This document shows positions 19,250 through 28,304 of a stretch of 64,000 nt of DNA, one piece after another. The first letter of the stretch is position 1. Each line of letters starts with the position of its first letter. Both the position numbers and the translations under genes were made by a program. Source of the DNA: Pseudoroseomonas cervicalis (lineage in GTDB: Bacteria > Pseudomonadota > Alphaproteobacteria > Acetobacterales > Acetobacteraceae); NCBI RefSeq assembly GCF_030818485.1, contig NZ_JAUTAJ010000004.1:3635501-3699500 (forward strand), given 5' to 3'. The notes beneath the pieces were generated by a model. It worked only from the letters and a program-made list of their open reading frames with translations, made no database searches and was not told the origin of the DNA.

Positions 19250-19600
19250 ATGCGACACGCCCTGTGCCGGGCGCTGGCCAGGCTGGCGCTGGCCGCCCCG
19301 CTGGCGATTCCCATGGCGATCCCTGCGGCCAGCCCGGCCCGGGCGGAGCTGTGGATCGGCTTCGGTTATGGCTATGGCTCGTTCTACGCGGCGCCGCCCG
19401 TCTATGCCTATCCGCCGGCCTATGCCGTTCCGCCGGGGCCGCTCTACGCCACGCCCTATCCGGCGACGGCCCTGCCGCCCGGCCAGCCCTGCTATGCCGG
19501 GGCCTATATGTGCCAGACCGAGCGCCCCGCCCTTCCGGGCGAGGCCTGCTCCTGCCCCGCCAAGGGCGGCGAGCGCGCCTGGGGCCGCGTCGGCGGTTGA
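19250..19600 (+). CDS. Small secreted Tyr/Pro-rich protein of unknown function
   Basis: 116-residue protein with a signal peptide (ALARLALAAPLAIPMAIPAASPARA) and a mature part rich in Tyr, Pro, Gly and Ala (GYGYGSFYAAPPVYAYPPAYAVPP), ending in a short segment with four cysteines (PCYAGAYMC, then ACSCPAKGG). GGGAGGAG precedes the ATG at 19250. Such Tyr/Pro-rich secreted proteins are common in Acetobacteraceae and have no assigned role. It precedes the cellulose genes by about 130 bases, but no functional link is shown. Confidence 0.7.
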   Translation: MRHALCRALARLALAAPLAIPMAIPAASPARAELWIGFGYGYGSFYAAPPVYAYPPAYAVPPGPLYATPYPATALPPGQPCYAGAYMCQTERPALPGEACSCPAKGGERAWGRVGG

Positions 19601-19732
19601 GCCAGAGTTAACGAGTGCGTCAGCGCCGCCGTCGCGCGGGGCAGGGCTCTGTCACAAAAATGAGCGCAGTCGCGCGGTTCTCGGCGCGGCGCTCTTCACC
19701 CTCCGGCAAGCCCGGCGCCGCATGCTGCGGGC

Positions 19733-20839
19733 ATGCGGACCATGTCGCGCCGGCTGCTGCTGGGGGCTGCCGCCCTGCTGCCGGCGCCGCCGCGGGCGGG
19801 GCCGGCCTGGGCGGGCACGCCCGGGATCTCGCCTGCCAGCCTGTCCGCCTCCGGCGTGCCGCAGCCGGGCGCGGCGCCGGGGCCGGCGCTGCTCGCCGGC
19901 TGGGCGCAGTTCCGCCGCGACTTCCTGCTGCCCGAGGGGCGGGTAATCGACACCGGCAACCGCCAGGTCTCGCATTCCGAGGGGCAGGGCTGGGCGCTGT
20001 TCTGCGCCGAGCGCGCCGGTGACCGCGCCGGCTTCGAGCTGATCTGGAACTGGACGCGGCGTGTCCTGGCGCGGCCGCAGGACCGGCTGCTGGCCTGGCG
20101 CTATCTGCCCGACCAGCCGGCCGACCCGGTGCCGGACCGCAACAACGCCACCGATGGCGATCTGTTCGCCGCCGCCGCCCTGCTGCTGGCCGGCCAGCGC
20201 TGGGGCCAGGCCGCCTATGCCGAGGCCGGCGCCGCCATCGCGCGCGACGTGCTGCGGCTGCTGCTGCGCCAGGTGGCCGGGCAGACGGTGCTGCTGCCCG
20301 GGCTGCGCGGCTTCGAGAGCGCCGAGCGCGTGGTGCTGAACCCCTCCTACTACGCCTTCCCGATCCTCGGCGTGCTGGCGCGCGGCGTGCCGGATCCGGC
20401 CTGGCTGGCCCTGGCGGCGGATGGGCTGCTGCTGCTGCGCCGCGCCCGCTTCGGCCGCTGGGGCCTGCCGCCGGACTGGCTGCAGATGGAACGCGCCGAT
20501 GGCGCGCTGAGCCTGCCGGCGCAATGGCCGCCGCGCTTCTCCTATGACGCCATCCGCGTGCCCTTCTACCTGTGCTGGGCCGGGCTGGCGGCGGAGCCGG
20601 CGGCGCAGGCGGCGGCGCGTTTCTGGGCTGAGGCCGGGCCGCCCCCGGGCCCGGCCTGGGTGGATCTGCAGAGCGATCGCCCCGGCCCCTATGCCGCCGC
20701 GCCCGGGCTTCGCGCGTTGGCAGCCTGGGTGCAGCGCCGGGCGACCGGCCGGACCCCGGAATCGCCGTTGCTCACGAACCCGAGAGACGATTATTATGCG
20801 TCCGTCTTAAAATTGCTCCTGGCCGTGGCTGAACCATAA
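19733..20839 (+). CDS. bcsZ: Endo-beta-1,4-glucanase of glycoside hydrolase family 8
   Basis: 368-residue exported GH8 cellulase, the BcsZ that accompanies bacterial cellulose synthases and trims or clears nascent glucan in the periplasm. Signal peptide: SRRLLLGAAALLPAPPRAGPAWA. Family residues: catalytic acid Glu83 in SHSEGQGWALF, and an essential Asp141 in RNNATDGDLFAAAALL, then NPSYYAFPILG. ATG at 19733 or 19742 are both possible. It lies directly upstream of the bcs operon, about 105 bases before the Pro-rich gene, with an AT-rich gap that could hold a second promoter. Confidence 0.9.
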   Translation: MRTMSRRLLLGAAALLPAPPRAGPAWAGTPGISPASLSASGVPQPGAAPGPALLAGWAQFRRDFLLPEGRVIDTGNRQVSHSEGQGWALFCAERAGDRAGFELIWNWTRRVLARPQDRLLAWRYLPDQPADPVPDRNNATDGDLFAAAALLLAGQRWGQAAYAEAGAAIARDVLRLLLRQVAGQTVLLPGLRGFESAERVVLNPSYYAFPILGVLARGVPDPAWLALAADGLLLLRRARFGRWGLPPDWLQMERADGALSLPAQWPPRFSYDAIRVPFYLCWAGLAAEPAAQAAARFWAEAGPPPGPAWVDLQSDRPGPYAAAPGLRALAAWVQRRATGRTPESPLLTNPRDDYYASVLKLLLAVAEP

Positions 20840-20945
20840 ATCGCCACGCTGCATGATTTTAGAGACGTCTTGTCATGAATTCAGAGGTTTCGCGTCCGGG
20901 GGCAAGCGGGCATTCTTGGTCCCCGGAAGGGAGTAGAGGCGGCAG

Positions 20946-22520
20946 ATGGGTCAGGATATCGATGTCGCCAGGGTTGTGGCGGCGCTGCGGGCCCCGGGCA
21001 TCCGCTACCGCTCCTTCGGCAACCAGCCCGTGAGGGCCGAGCCCGACGCCCCGGCGCCCTCGCTGCGCCAGGCCCTGGTGCGGTTCGCCGAATCCGCCGC
21101 CGCCGAGCCGGCCGGCGCCACGCCCGAAACCACGCCCGTGCCCGCCGCATCCGAGGCGCCGCCGGCCCCGCTCTTCACCCCCGCCGCGCCATTGGTCGCC
21201 CCACTGGCCGCGCCCGCCCCGCTGGCGGCCGCCCCGGCCTCGCCACTGGCGGCGCTGCTGGCGGGCGCCGGGCAGGGCGGCAGCGCGCCGCACCAGGCCG
21301 CCCCGGCCGAGGCGCCGCGCGAGACGCCCTTGGCGGGGGTGCTGTCCTCGCTGCTGGCGCCCGGCGCCGCGCCGGCGGCCGCGCCATCGCCCGCGCTGGC
21401 CATCCCCCCGGCGCCGGTCGCGGCCATGCCGGCCGCCCTGGCGCAGCCCGTGCCGCCGCCGGCCGCGCCCGCCGCCCCGCCGGCCGCCGGCCTGGCCGCG
21501 CTGTTCGGGCAGGCGGCGCAGCCCGCGGCCGCGCCGCCGCAGCCCATGCCCACAGCCGCGCCGGCCCCGGCCCCGCCGCCCGGCTTCGCTGCCCCGGCGC
21601 TGCATGCGCTGCCGCCGGCGCCGCCCGCCGCCCCGCCTCTCGCCACGCCGCCCGCCGCCGCGCCGATCGCCGCCCTGCCGGGCTGGGGCCAGGCCGCCCC
21701 GGCCGACAGCGCCGCTGCCCCCGCCGGCTATCCGCCGGCCATGGCGCCGCAGCCGCAATTGCCTCCGGTCCCGGCCGCTGGCGGGCTGGGCGGCGCGGCC
21801 TCGCTGCTGGCGCTGCTGCAGGCCACCGCCCCGGGCGGGGCGGAGCCCGAGGCGCCGCATCGCGAGCTGCTGGCCCAGCTGCGCCCGGCGCCGATGCCGG
21901 CGGCGCCCTCGCTGCTGGCGGCGCTGTCCCCGGCCGCGCATCGCCCGGCACCGACGCCGCGCCCGCTGCCACCGCTGGAGCTCGGCCGGGCGCCCGCCAT
22001 GCCGATGGGGCTGGCCGCCACCGCGGCGACGCCCTTGGCACCCCCTGTGGTCCCCCCTCTGGCGCCGCCCCCCGCCATGCCCGCCGGCCAGCCGGGCTGG
22101 CCGCAGCCGCCCGCCTCCGGGGCTGTGCCGGCCGAGGCCCGCGGGCCCGCGGGCCTGCCTGCCGCCCCGGTCGCCCCCGCCCAGCCCGGCCTGACCGACC
22201 TGCTGCGCCGGGTGACGCCGGAGGCGCCGCCCGCCGCCGCCTACCCGCAGCCCGCCCCGGCCCAGCCGGCGCCCGCCTGGCCGCCCCAGCAGGCCGCCGC
22301 CCCCTTCGGCGCCACGCCGGGCGCGGCGCAGCCCGCGCCGCTCTTCCCGCCGGCGCAGAGCCATCTCCCGCCGGGACATGCCCAGCCGGGGGCCATCCAG
22401 GCGGGACATGTCCAGACGGGGCACATCCAGACGGGGCATGGCCACCCGGGCCATGCCCAGCCGGCCGCCGCGCCGCTGGCCGATCTGCTGCGCGGCCTGC
22501 GCCTCTCCGGCCAGGGCTGA
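20946..22520 (+). CDS. Pro/Ala-rich cellulose-biosynthesis accessory protein (BcsH/BcsO/BcsP-like)
   Basis: 524-residue low-complexity protein, mostly Pro and Ala, with no signal peptide. The N-terminus (DIDVARVVAALRAPGIRYRSF) resembles the short conserved N-terminal motif of BcsR/BcsP-type cellulose accessory proteins. Eight spaced leucine motifs stand out from the linker: near residues 100, 128, 182, 286, 307, 322, 415 and 510, with forms such as PLAALLAG, SLLAALSPA, GLTDLLRR and PLADLLRG. A GHxQx repeat lies at about 478-503. Pro-rich bcs proteins are thought to organise BcsD scaffolds; here bcsD is in the same locus, so that role is inferred. Ribosome site: GGGAGTAGAGG. The exact family name is uncertain. 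Confidence 0.7.
   Translation: MGQDIDVARVVAALRAPGIRYRSFGNQPVRAEPDAPAPSLRQALVRFAESAAAEPAGATPETTPVPAASEAPPAPLFTPAAPLVAPLAAPAPLAAAPASPLAALLAGAGQGGSAPHQAAPAEAPRETPLAGVLSSLLAPGAAPAAAPSPALAIPPAPVAAMPAALAQPVPPPAAPAAPPAAGLAALFGQAAQPAAAPPQPMPTAAPAPAPPPGFAAPALHALPPAPPAAPPLATPPAAAPIAALPGWGQAAPADSAAAPAGYPPAMAPQPQLPPVPAAGGLGGAASLLALLQATAPGGAEPEAPHRELLAQLRPAPMPAAPSLLAALSPAAHRPAPTPRPLPPLELGRAPAMPMGLAATAATPLAPPVVPPLAPPPAMPAGQPGWPQPPASGAVPAEARGPAGLPAAPVAPAQPGLTDLLRRVTPEAPPAAAYPQPAPAQPAPAWPPQQAAAPFGATPGAAQPAPLFPPAQSHLPPGHAQPGAIQAGHVQTGHIQTGHGHPGHAQPAAAPLADLLRGLRLSGQG
22372..22466 (+). repeat. Short tandem coding repeat encoding GHxQx units
   Basis: Degenerate repeat with 15-base periodicity inside the Pro-rich gene (units such as GGGACATGTCCAGAC and GGGCACATCCAGACG), encoding successive Gly-His-x-Gln-x pentapeptides near the C-terminus. 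Its in-frame period indicates expansion within a coding sequence, so it is not a CRISPR array. Confidence 0.6.
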
Positions 22521-22529
22521 GGAACCGGC

Positions 22530-23387
22530 ATGCCGCTGATCCTGTTCGCCTCGCCCAAGGGTGGCGTCGGCAAGACCACGCTGGTCGCCAATGTCGCCGA
22601 TGCGCTGCGCCGCCAGGGGCGGTCGGTGCTGGCGCTCGACCTCGACCCGCAGAACGCGCTGCGGCTGCATTTCGGCCTGCCGCTGCAGGACGCCGCCGGC
22701 TACATGGCGCAGCTGCCGCAGCGCCCGGACTGGCGCACGCAGCAGCGCATGACGCCCTCGGGCGTGGCCCTGCTGCCGCATGGCGCGATCGAGCTGCGCG
22801 CCGCGCTGGAACAGGCCCTGGCGCTGGAGCGCGAGCCGGCGCTGCTGGCCGCGCCGCTGCGCGACATGCTGGCCGATCCGCGCCTGCTGGTGCTGGCCGA
22901 TCTGCCGCCCGGCCCCTCCCACGCGCTCGCCGTGGCGGCGCCACTGGCCTCGGTCATCGTCACCGTGCTGCAGAGCGAGGCGATCAGCGCCGCCATGCTG
23001 GGCGAGGTCGAGAGCGGCCGGTTCCTGGGCAGCGGCACCATGGCGGCGATCGTCGCCGGGCGGCTGCAATTCGTGCTGAACGGCGTCGACCTGCACTCCC
23101 GCCTGTCGCGCGCCGCGGCCGAGGCGGTGGCGCGGCATCTGGGGCCGCGCCTGCTCGGCGCCGTGACGCGGGATGAGGCGCTGGCCGAGGCGCTGGCGCA
23201 GCAGCGCCTGGTGCAGGAGGTGGCGCCGGCCAGCCCGGCGGCCGAGGATCTGCGCCAGATCGCCCGCACGCTGGAGGCGCTGCTGCCGCCCCCGGCCGAG
23301 CCGCCGCCCTACGCGACCCATTCCGCCCATCCCTCGGGCCCGCCGGCTTCCGGCCAGGCCTATTCCCCCTTCTGGGGAGGATTCTGA
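22530..23387 (+). CDS. bcsQ: Cellulose biosynthesis protein BcsQ (MinD/ParA-like ATPase)
   Basis: 285-residue P-loop ATPase of the MinD/ParA class that supports assembly or polar localisation of the cellulose secretion complex. Deviant Walker A KGGVGKTT is at residues 10-17, the DLDPQNALRLHFG region follows, then LVLADLPPGPSHAL in the Walker B position. The C-terminus (PSGPPASGQAYSPFWGGF) is a Pro-rich tail beyond the ATPase fold. It starts 9 bases after the Pro-rich gene and ends 3 bases before bcsAB, so the genes are cotranscribed. Confidence 0.92.
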   Translation: MPLILFASPKGGVGKTTLVANVADALRRQGRSVLALDLDPQNALRLHFGLPLQDAAGYMAQLPQRPDWRTQQRMTPSGVALLPHGAIELRAALEQALALEREPALLAAPLRDMLADPRLLVLADLPPGPSHALAVAAPLASVIVTVLQSEAISAAMLGEVESGRFLGSGTMAAIVAGRLQFVLNGVDLHSRLSRAAAEAVARHLGPRLLGAVTRDEALAEALAQQRLVQEVAPASPAAEDLRQIARTLEALLPPPAEPPPYATHSAHPSGPPASGQAYSPFWGGF

Positions 23388-23390
23388 CCC

Positions 23391-26300
23391 ATGCCGCCGA
23401 TGCGCCGCCTGCTGCCTGCCGGGCCGCTGCTCTGGGGTCTGCTGACCCTGGCCGGCGCCACCCTCGGCCTGACCTTCATGGTGGCGCCGCTGGAGGCCGA
23501 GCAGCAGGCCTGGCTGGCGCTGGCCGGCTTCCTGGTGTTCCTGATCGTCGGCCGCTCCCGCTCGCGCCCGGCGCTGTTCTTCCTGGTGGCGCTGTCGACG
23601 CTGATCTCGCTGCGCTACATCTACTGGCGGGTGACCGAGACGCTCGACTATTCGGGCTTCTTCGCCACCTTCCTCGGCACCGGCCTGGTGCTGGCCGAGA
23701 TCTACGCCGTCATCGCCCTGCTGCTCTCCTATTTCCAGCAGCTCTGGCCGCTGGAGCGCAAGCCGGTGCCGCTGCCGGCCGACCCGGCGGAATGGCCGGT
23801 CGTCGACGTCTTCATCCCGACCTATAACGAGCTGCTGGAGGTGGTGAAGCCCTCGGTCTTCGCGGCGCTCTCGATGGACTGGCCGCGCGACAAGCTGCGC
23901 GTGCACATCCTGGATGACGGGCGGCGCGAGGAGTTCCGGCAATTCGCCGCCGAGGCCGGCTGCGGCTACATCATCCGCCCCGACAACAAGGGCGCCAAGG
24001 CCGGCAACATCAACCACGCCATGACCAAGACGGATGGCGAATACATCGTCATCTTCGATTGCGACCACGTGGCGACGCGCGCCTTCCTGCAGCTCTCCAT
24101 CGGCTGGATGATCCGCGACCGCGGCATCGGCATGCTGCAGACGCCGCACCATTTCTACTCGCCCGACCCGTTCGAGCGGAACCTGGCCTCCGGCAAGCGC
24201 GTGCCGAATGAGGGGCTGCTGTTCTACGGGCTGGTGCAGCAGGGCAACGACCTGTGGAACGCCACCTTCTTCTGCGGCTCCTGCGCCGTGCTGCGGCGCA
24301 CCGCGCTGGAGCAGGTGGGCGGCGTGCCGACCCAGACGGTGACCGAGGATTGCCACTGCTCGCTGAAGATGCAGCGCCTAGGCTGGCGCACCGCCTATCT
24401 GCGCATCCCGCTGGCCGCCGGCCTGGCGACGGACCGGCTGATCTCGCATATCGGCCAGCGCATGCGCTGGGCGCGCGGCATGATCCAGATCTTCCGGGTG
24501 GAGAACCCGCTGCTCGGCCCCGGGCTGAAGCTGTACCAGCGGCTCTGCTACCTGAACGCCCAGTGGCACTTCCTGTTCCCGCTGCCGCGCTTCGTCTTCC
24601 TGACCGCGCCGCTGGCCTTCCTGCTGTTCGGGCAGAGCATCATCGCCGCCTCGCCGCTGGCCATCGTCGCCTATGCCGGGCCGCATGTGGTGCATTCGAT
24701 CGCCACCAACAGCCGGCTGCAGGGCCGGGTGCGGCACAGCTTCTGGTCGGAGATCTATGAGACGGTGCTGGCGCTCTACCTGCTGCCCGTCGTGCTGGCC
24801 ACGCTGTTCGACCCGACCAAGGGCAAGTTCAACGTCACCGACAAGGGCGGCACGCTGCAGGAGGGCTATTTCGACCTGCGCGCCGTCGCCGCCAACTTCA
24901 TCCTGGCGGTGTTCCTGGTGCTCGGCCTGCTGTCCGGCATCTACGGCATGGCGGCCAATTCCCCCGCCAGCCAGGAATTCCAGGCCAATCTGCTGAACGC
25001 CATCTGGGTGGTGCTGTCGCTGATCACGGTGATGGCCGGGCTCGCCGTCGGCCGCGAGCGGCGCCAGGTGCGCGAGCGCCACCGCGTCAGCGCCCGGCTG
25101 CCCAGCGCCGCCATCCTGCCCGATGGCCGCCGGGTGGAGGGGGAGAGCGTCGACCTCTCGCTGGGCGGCGCGCTGCTGACCATGCCGCGCCCCGAGCGCT
25201 TCGGCGAGGCCGCGCCGCCGCCGCCGGTCCTCGCCCTGGCCGGCGCCGGCGAGCCGGCCCCGCCGCCCCCCGCCGAGGCGAACCGGCTGCTGCTGGAATT
25301 CGACCTCGGCCCCGACCGGGTGCGCATCCCGGCCGAGGTGCTGCGCTGGGAGGGCGAGCGCATGCAGGCCCGCTTCCTGCCGCAGCGCATGATGGATGAA
25401 GGCAATATCGTGCGCGCCGTGCTGGGCCGCGCCGATGCCTGGATGGATTGGGACCGCGTGCGGCCGGACCGCCCGATGCGCGCTTTGCTGGAGGTGGCGG
25501 TGAGCATCACCGGTCTGTTCCGTGGCGACAGCCAGCTTTCCTTCCGCGGCCGCCGGCGCCGTCGCGAGCAGGCGCGCAGCGCCGCATCGCGCCGCCTGCC
25601 GGGCCAGGGCGCCGCGCCCGAGGGGACGGTGGCGGCCACCGGCAAGCCCGGGAGCAAGCGCGGCGCCGCGGCGCGCCGGGCGGCCGCGCTGCTGCTGGCG
25701 CTGGGCGGCGGGCTGGCGCTTGGCGCCCCGGCCGCGGCGCAGCGCCTGCAGGCGCCGCCGCCGCCGACGCCGCTGGTGCAGCAGCCGCCCATGGCCGCGC
25801 CGGCCGGGCCGCTGCCCAATGCCGCGCTGCTGCCGGTGCAGGCCGTGCCGGCCCAGGCGCCCTCCGCCGCGCCGCCGCCGCTCTTCTCGGCGCCGCAGGG
25901 GGGAGCTCCGACCGGGGCTGCGGGGGGCACGCCCTCGCCGCAACCCTTCGCGGCGCCGCCTGCGGCCCCGCCCGGCGCGCCGCCGGGCCTGCCCGACCTG
26001 ACCCAGCCCCAGGGGGGTCCCCCGGGTGGCCCCCAGGGCGGCTTCCAGGGTGGCTTCCAGGGCGGCGCGCCCTTCGCGGCGCCGGCGCCCGGGGCGGCCC
26101 CCGGCAATGGCGCGCCGGCTCCGGGCGGGGCCTTCGGCGCCACCACCGCCAGCGGCGGCGCCTCGCGCGTCGAGAGCCGCACGCTGAAGCAGCTGGGCCT
26201 GGCCGGGCCCATGCAGCTGCGCGGCACCTCGGACCTGCAGGGCGTGCTGTTCGGCATCCGCTCGGACGAGGTGGTGACCAGTGCCCGGCTGGTGCTGCAG

Positions 26301-28304
26301 GGCGCGACCAGCCCGGCGCTGATCCCGGAGCTGAGCCAGATCGCCATCGCGCTGAACGAGCAGTTCGTCGGCACCATCACGCCGGAGCGCGCGCGCCCCT
26401 CCTTCGGGCCGATCGAATTCCCGATCAACCCGGTCTTCTTCGCCGACACCAACCGGCTGAATTTCCGCTTCACCGGCCGCTATGCGGTGGAGTGCAACGA
26501 CCCGCTCTCCGGCCTGCTCTGGTCGACCGTGTCCGACCTCTCCACCGTGCATCTGACGCTGGAGAAGCTGCCCCTGGCGCGCGACCTGGCGCGGCTGCCC
26601 GAGCCCTTCTTCGATCCGCGCCTGCGCAACGAGCCGCTGACCCTGCCGGTCGTCATGGCGGATGCCGCCGGCAACGACCTGGTGCGGGCGGCGGCCATCG
26701 CCACCTCCTGGTTCGCGGTGCAGGCGGATTACCGCGGCGCCTCCTTCCCGGTCAGCGCCAGCGTGCCGCAGCGCGGCAACGCCATGGTGCTGGTGGCCGG
26801 CAATGACAGCGTGCCCGGCGTCACCCTGCCGCGCTTCGAGGGGCCGACGCTGGCCGTGGTGCCGAACCCGGCCGATCCCTCCGCCTCGCTGCTGGTGGTG
26901 GGCGGCCGCACCGGGGCCGAGGCCGCCGCCGCCGCCCAGGCGCTGGCGGTCGGCCGCCAGGCGCTGTCGGGCGAGCTGGCGGTGGTCACCGCGCCGGACA
27001 TGCCGGCGCGCGCCGAATACGACGCGCCGCGCTGGATCCGCACCGACCGCCCCGTGCGCTTCGGCGAGCTGGTCGACCCGTCGGAGCTGCAGAGCTACGG
27101 CTTCGCCCCCGGCGCCATCGCCATCCCCTTCCGCACCGCGCCCGATCTCTACACCTGGCGCGAGCGCTCCCTGCCGGTCGATATCCGCTTCCGCGCGCCG
27201 CCCGGGCCGGTGACCGATGTCGCCGTGTCGCGGCTCGATGCCTCGCTGAACAACATCTATCTGCGCTCCTTCCCGCTGCGCGAGGTGGAGCCGAGCTGGC
27301 CCTGGAGCTGGGTGGCGCGCAACACCGGCCTCGGCGCCCCGCCGGAGCGCGGCGAGGGCGCGCTGGGCCTGCCGCCCTATCTGGTGTTCGGCCAGAACGA
27401 GCTGCAGCTGCGCTTCGACATGCGGCCGCTGAACCGCGGCGACTGCATCTCGATCCCCGGCGACATCCGCGCCTCGGTCGATCCGGACAGCACCATCGAC
27501 CTGTCGCGCGGCTACCGCTTCACCGAGCTGCCGAATCTCGCGCATTTCGCCGGCGCCGGTTACCCCTTCACCCGGCTGGCCGATTTCTCCACCTCCGCCC
27601 TGGTGATGCCGGAGCGGGCCAACACGCTGGAGCTGTCGGCCGCCTTCACCCTGCTCGGCCGGCTGGCCGCCAGCGTCGGCCATCCGGCGACGCGCATCGC
27701 CGTGGTGCGCCCGGCGGGGCTGGCCGAGGTCGCGGATCGCGAGCTGATGGTGATCGGCGCGCTGGGGCGGCAGCCGGCGCTGGCCCAGCTGCTCGGCAGC
27801 CGCAGCCCGCTGCAGATCGAGGGCAACCGCGTCTCGGTGGCGCTGCCCGGGGCGCTGGAGAATTTCCGCAACCTGTTCCTGACCGATGACCGCATGCTGG
27901 ACCGCGAGCGGCTGGAGGCGGTGCTGGCCAATCCGGGCGAATCGACCGGCATGCTGATCGGCTTCGAGAGCCCGCTGAAGGGCGGTCGCTCGGTGGTGGC
28001 GCTGACCGGCACCACGCCGCAGGGCATGGACGCCATGGTCACCGCGCTGCGCGACCCGGAGATGCTGCCGCGCATCCAGGGCGATCTGGCGCTGCTCTCG
28101 GGCGGGCGGCTCACCGCCTACAAGATCGGCAGCAACTACACGGTGGGTTTCCTGCCGCCGCATCTCTGGCCGCAATACTGGCTGGGCAGGAGGCCCGATC
28201 TCCTGCTAGCCCTGGCGATGGTGGCGGCGCTCTGCCTGGCCGTGCCGGCCTATTGGCTGCTGCGCCGCCGCGCCGCTCAACGCCTCCGGACCAGGACGCA
28301 ATGA
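23391..28304 (+). CDS. bcsAB: Cellulose synthase catalytic and BcsB subunits fused (BcsAB)
   Basis: 1637-residue fusion of the c-di-GMP-activated cellulose synthase BcsA with BcsB; such fusions are known in acetic acid bacteria (AcsAB). The BcsA half has membrane segments and a GT2 domain with DDG (175-177), DxD (223-225, FDCDH), TED (318-320) and QxxRW (356-360). A PilZ domain follows, with RQVRERHR at about 557 and DLSLGG at about 587, expected to bind c-di-GMP. A signal-like hydrophobic stretch (RAAALLLALGGGLALGAPAAAQ, about 762-785) and a Gly/Pro/Gln linker lead into BcsB from about 920 (RTLKQLGLAGPMQLRG), which ends with a membrane anchor near residue 1610. It is cotranscribed with bcsQ and overlaps bcsC by 4 bases. 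Confidence 0.95.
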   Translation: MPPMRRLLPAGPLLWGLLTLAGATLGLTFMVAPLEAEQQAWLALAGFLVFLIVGRSRSRPALFFLVALSTLISLRYIYWRVTETLDYSGFFATFLGTGLVLAEIYAVIALLLSYFQQLWPLERKPVPLPADPAEWPVVDVFIPTYNELLEVVKPSVFAALSMDWPRDKLRVHILDDGRREEFRQFAAEAGCGYIIRPDNKGAKAGNINHAMTKTDGEYIVIFDCDHVATRAFLQLSIGWMIRDRGIGMLQTPHHFYSPDPFERNLASGKRVPNEGLLFYGLVQQGNDLWNATFFCGSCAVLRRTALEQVGGVPTQTVTEDCHCSLKMQRLGWRTAYLRIPLAAGLATDRLISHIGQRMRWARGMIQIFRVENPLLGPGLKLYQRLCYLNAQWHFLFPLPRFVFLTAPLAFLLFGQSIIAASPLAIVAYAGPHVVHSIATNSRLQGRVRHSFWSEIYETVLALYLLPVVLATLFDPTKGKFNVTDKGGTLQEGYFDLRAVAANFILAVFLVLGLLSGIYGMAANSPASQEFQANLLNAIWVVLSLITVMAGLAVGRERRQVRERHRVSARLPSAAILPDGRRVEGESVDLSLGGALLTMPRPERFGEAAPPPPVLALAGAGEPAPPPPAEANRLLLEFDLGPDRVRIPAEVLRWEGERMQARFLPQRMMDEGNIVRAVLGRADAWMDWDRVRPDRPMRALLEVAVSITGLFRGDSQLSFRGRRRRREQARSAASRRLPGQGAAPEGTVAATGKPGSKRGAAARRAAALLLALGGGLALGAPAAAQRLQAPPPPTPLVQQPPMAAPAGPLPNAALLPVQAVPAQAPSAAPPPLFSAPQGGAPTGAAGGTPSPQPFAAPPAAPPGAPPGLPDLTQPQGGPPGGPQGGFQGGFQGGAPFAAPAPGAAPGNGAPAPGGAFGATTASGGASRVESRTLKQLGLAGPMQLRGTSDLQGVLFGIRSDEVVTSARLVLQGATSPALIPELSQIAIALNEQFVGTITPERARPSFGPIEFPINPVFFADTNRLNFRFTGRYAVECNDPLSGLLWSTVSDLSTVHLTLEKLPLARDLARLPEPFFDPRLRNEPLTLPVVMADAAGNDLVRAAAIATSWFAVQADYRGASFPVSASVPQRGNAMVLVAGNDSVPGVTLPRFEGPTLAVVPNPADPSASLLVVGGRTGAEAAAAAQALAVGRQALSGELAVVTAPDMPARAEYDAPRWIRTDRPVRFGELVDPSELQSYGFAPGAIAIPFRTAPDLYTWRERSLPVDIRFRAPPGPVTDVAVSRLDASLNNIYLRSFPLREVEPSWPWSWVARNTGLGAPPERGEGALGLPPYLVFGQNELQLRFDMRPLNRGDCISIPGDIRASVDPDSTIDLSRGYRFTELPNLAHFAGAGYPFTRLADFSTSALVMPERANTLELSAAFTLLGRLAASVGHPATRIAVVRPAGLAEVADRELMVIGALGRQPALAQLLGSRSPLQIEGNRVSVALPGALENFRNLFLTDDRMLDRERLEAVLANPGESTGMLIGFESPLKGGRSVVALTGTTPQGMDAMVTALRDPEMLPRIQGDLALLSGGRLTAYKIGSNYTVGFLPPHLWPQYWLGRRPDLLLALAMVAALCLAVPAYWLLRRRAAQRLRTRTQ

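Noticed and set aside
18148..19314. N-terminal extension of the helicase frame to 19314
   Set aside because: The extension overlaps the alpha/beta hydrolase in antisense and has no conserved sequence; the Q motif begins shortly after the TTG at 18147.
22372..22466. Short repeats considered as a CRISPR array
   Set aside because: The period is 15 bases, in frame with the protein, with no spacers and no cas genes nearby.
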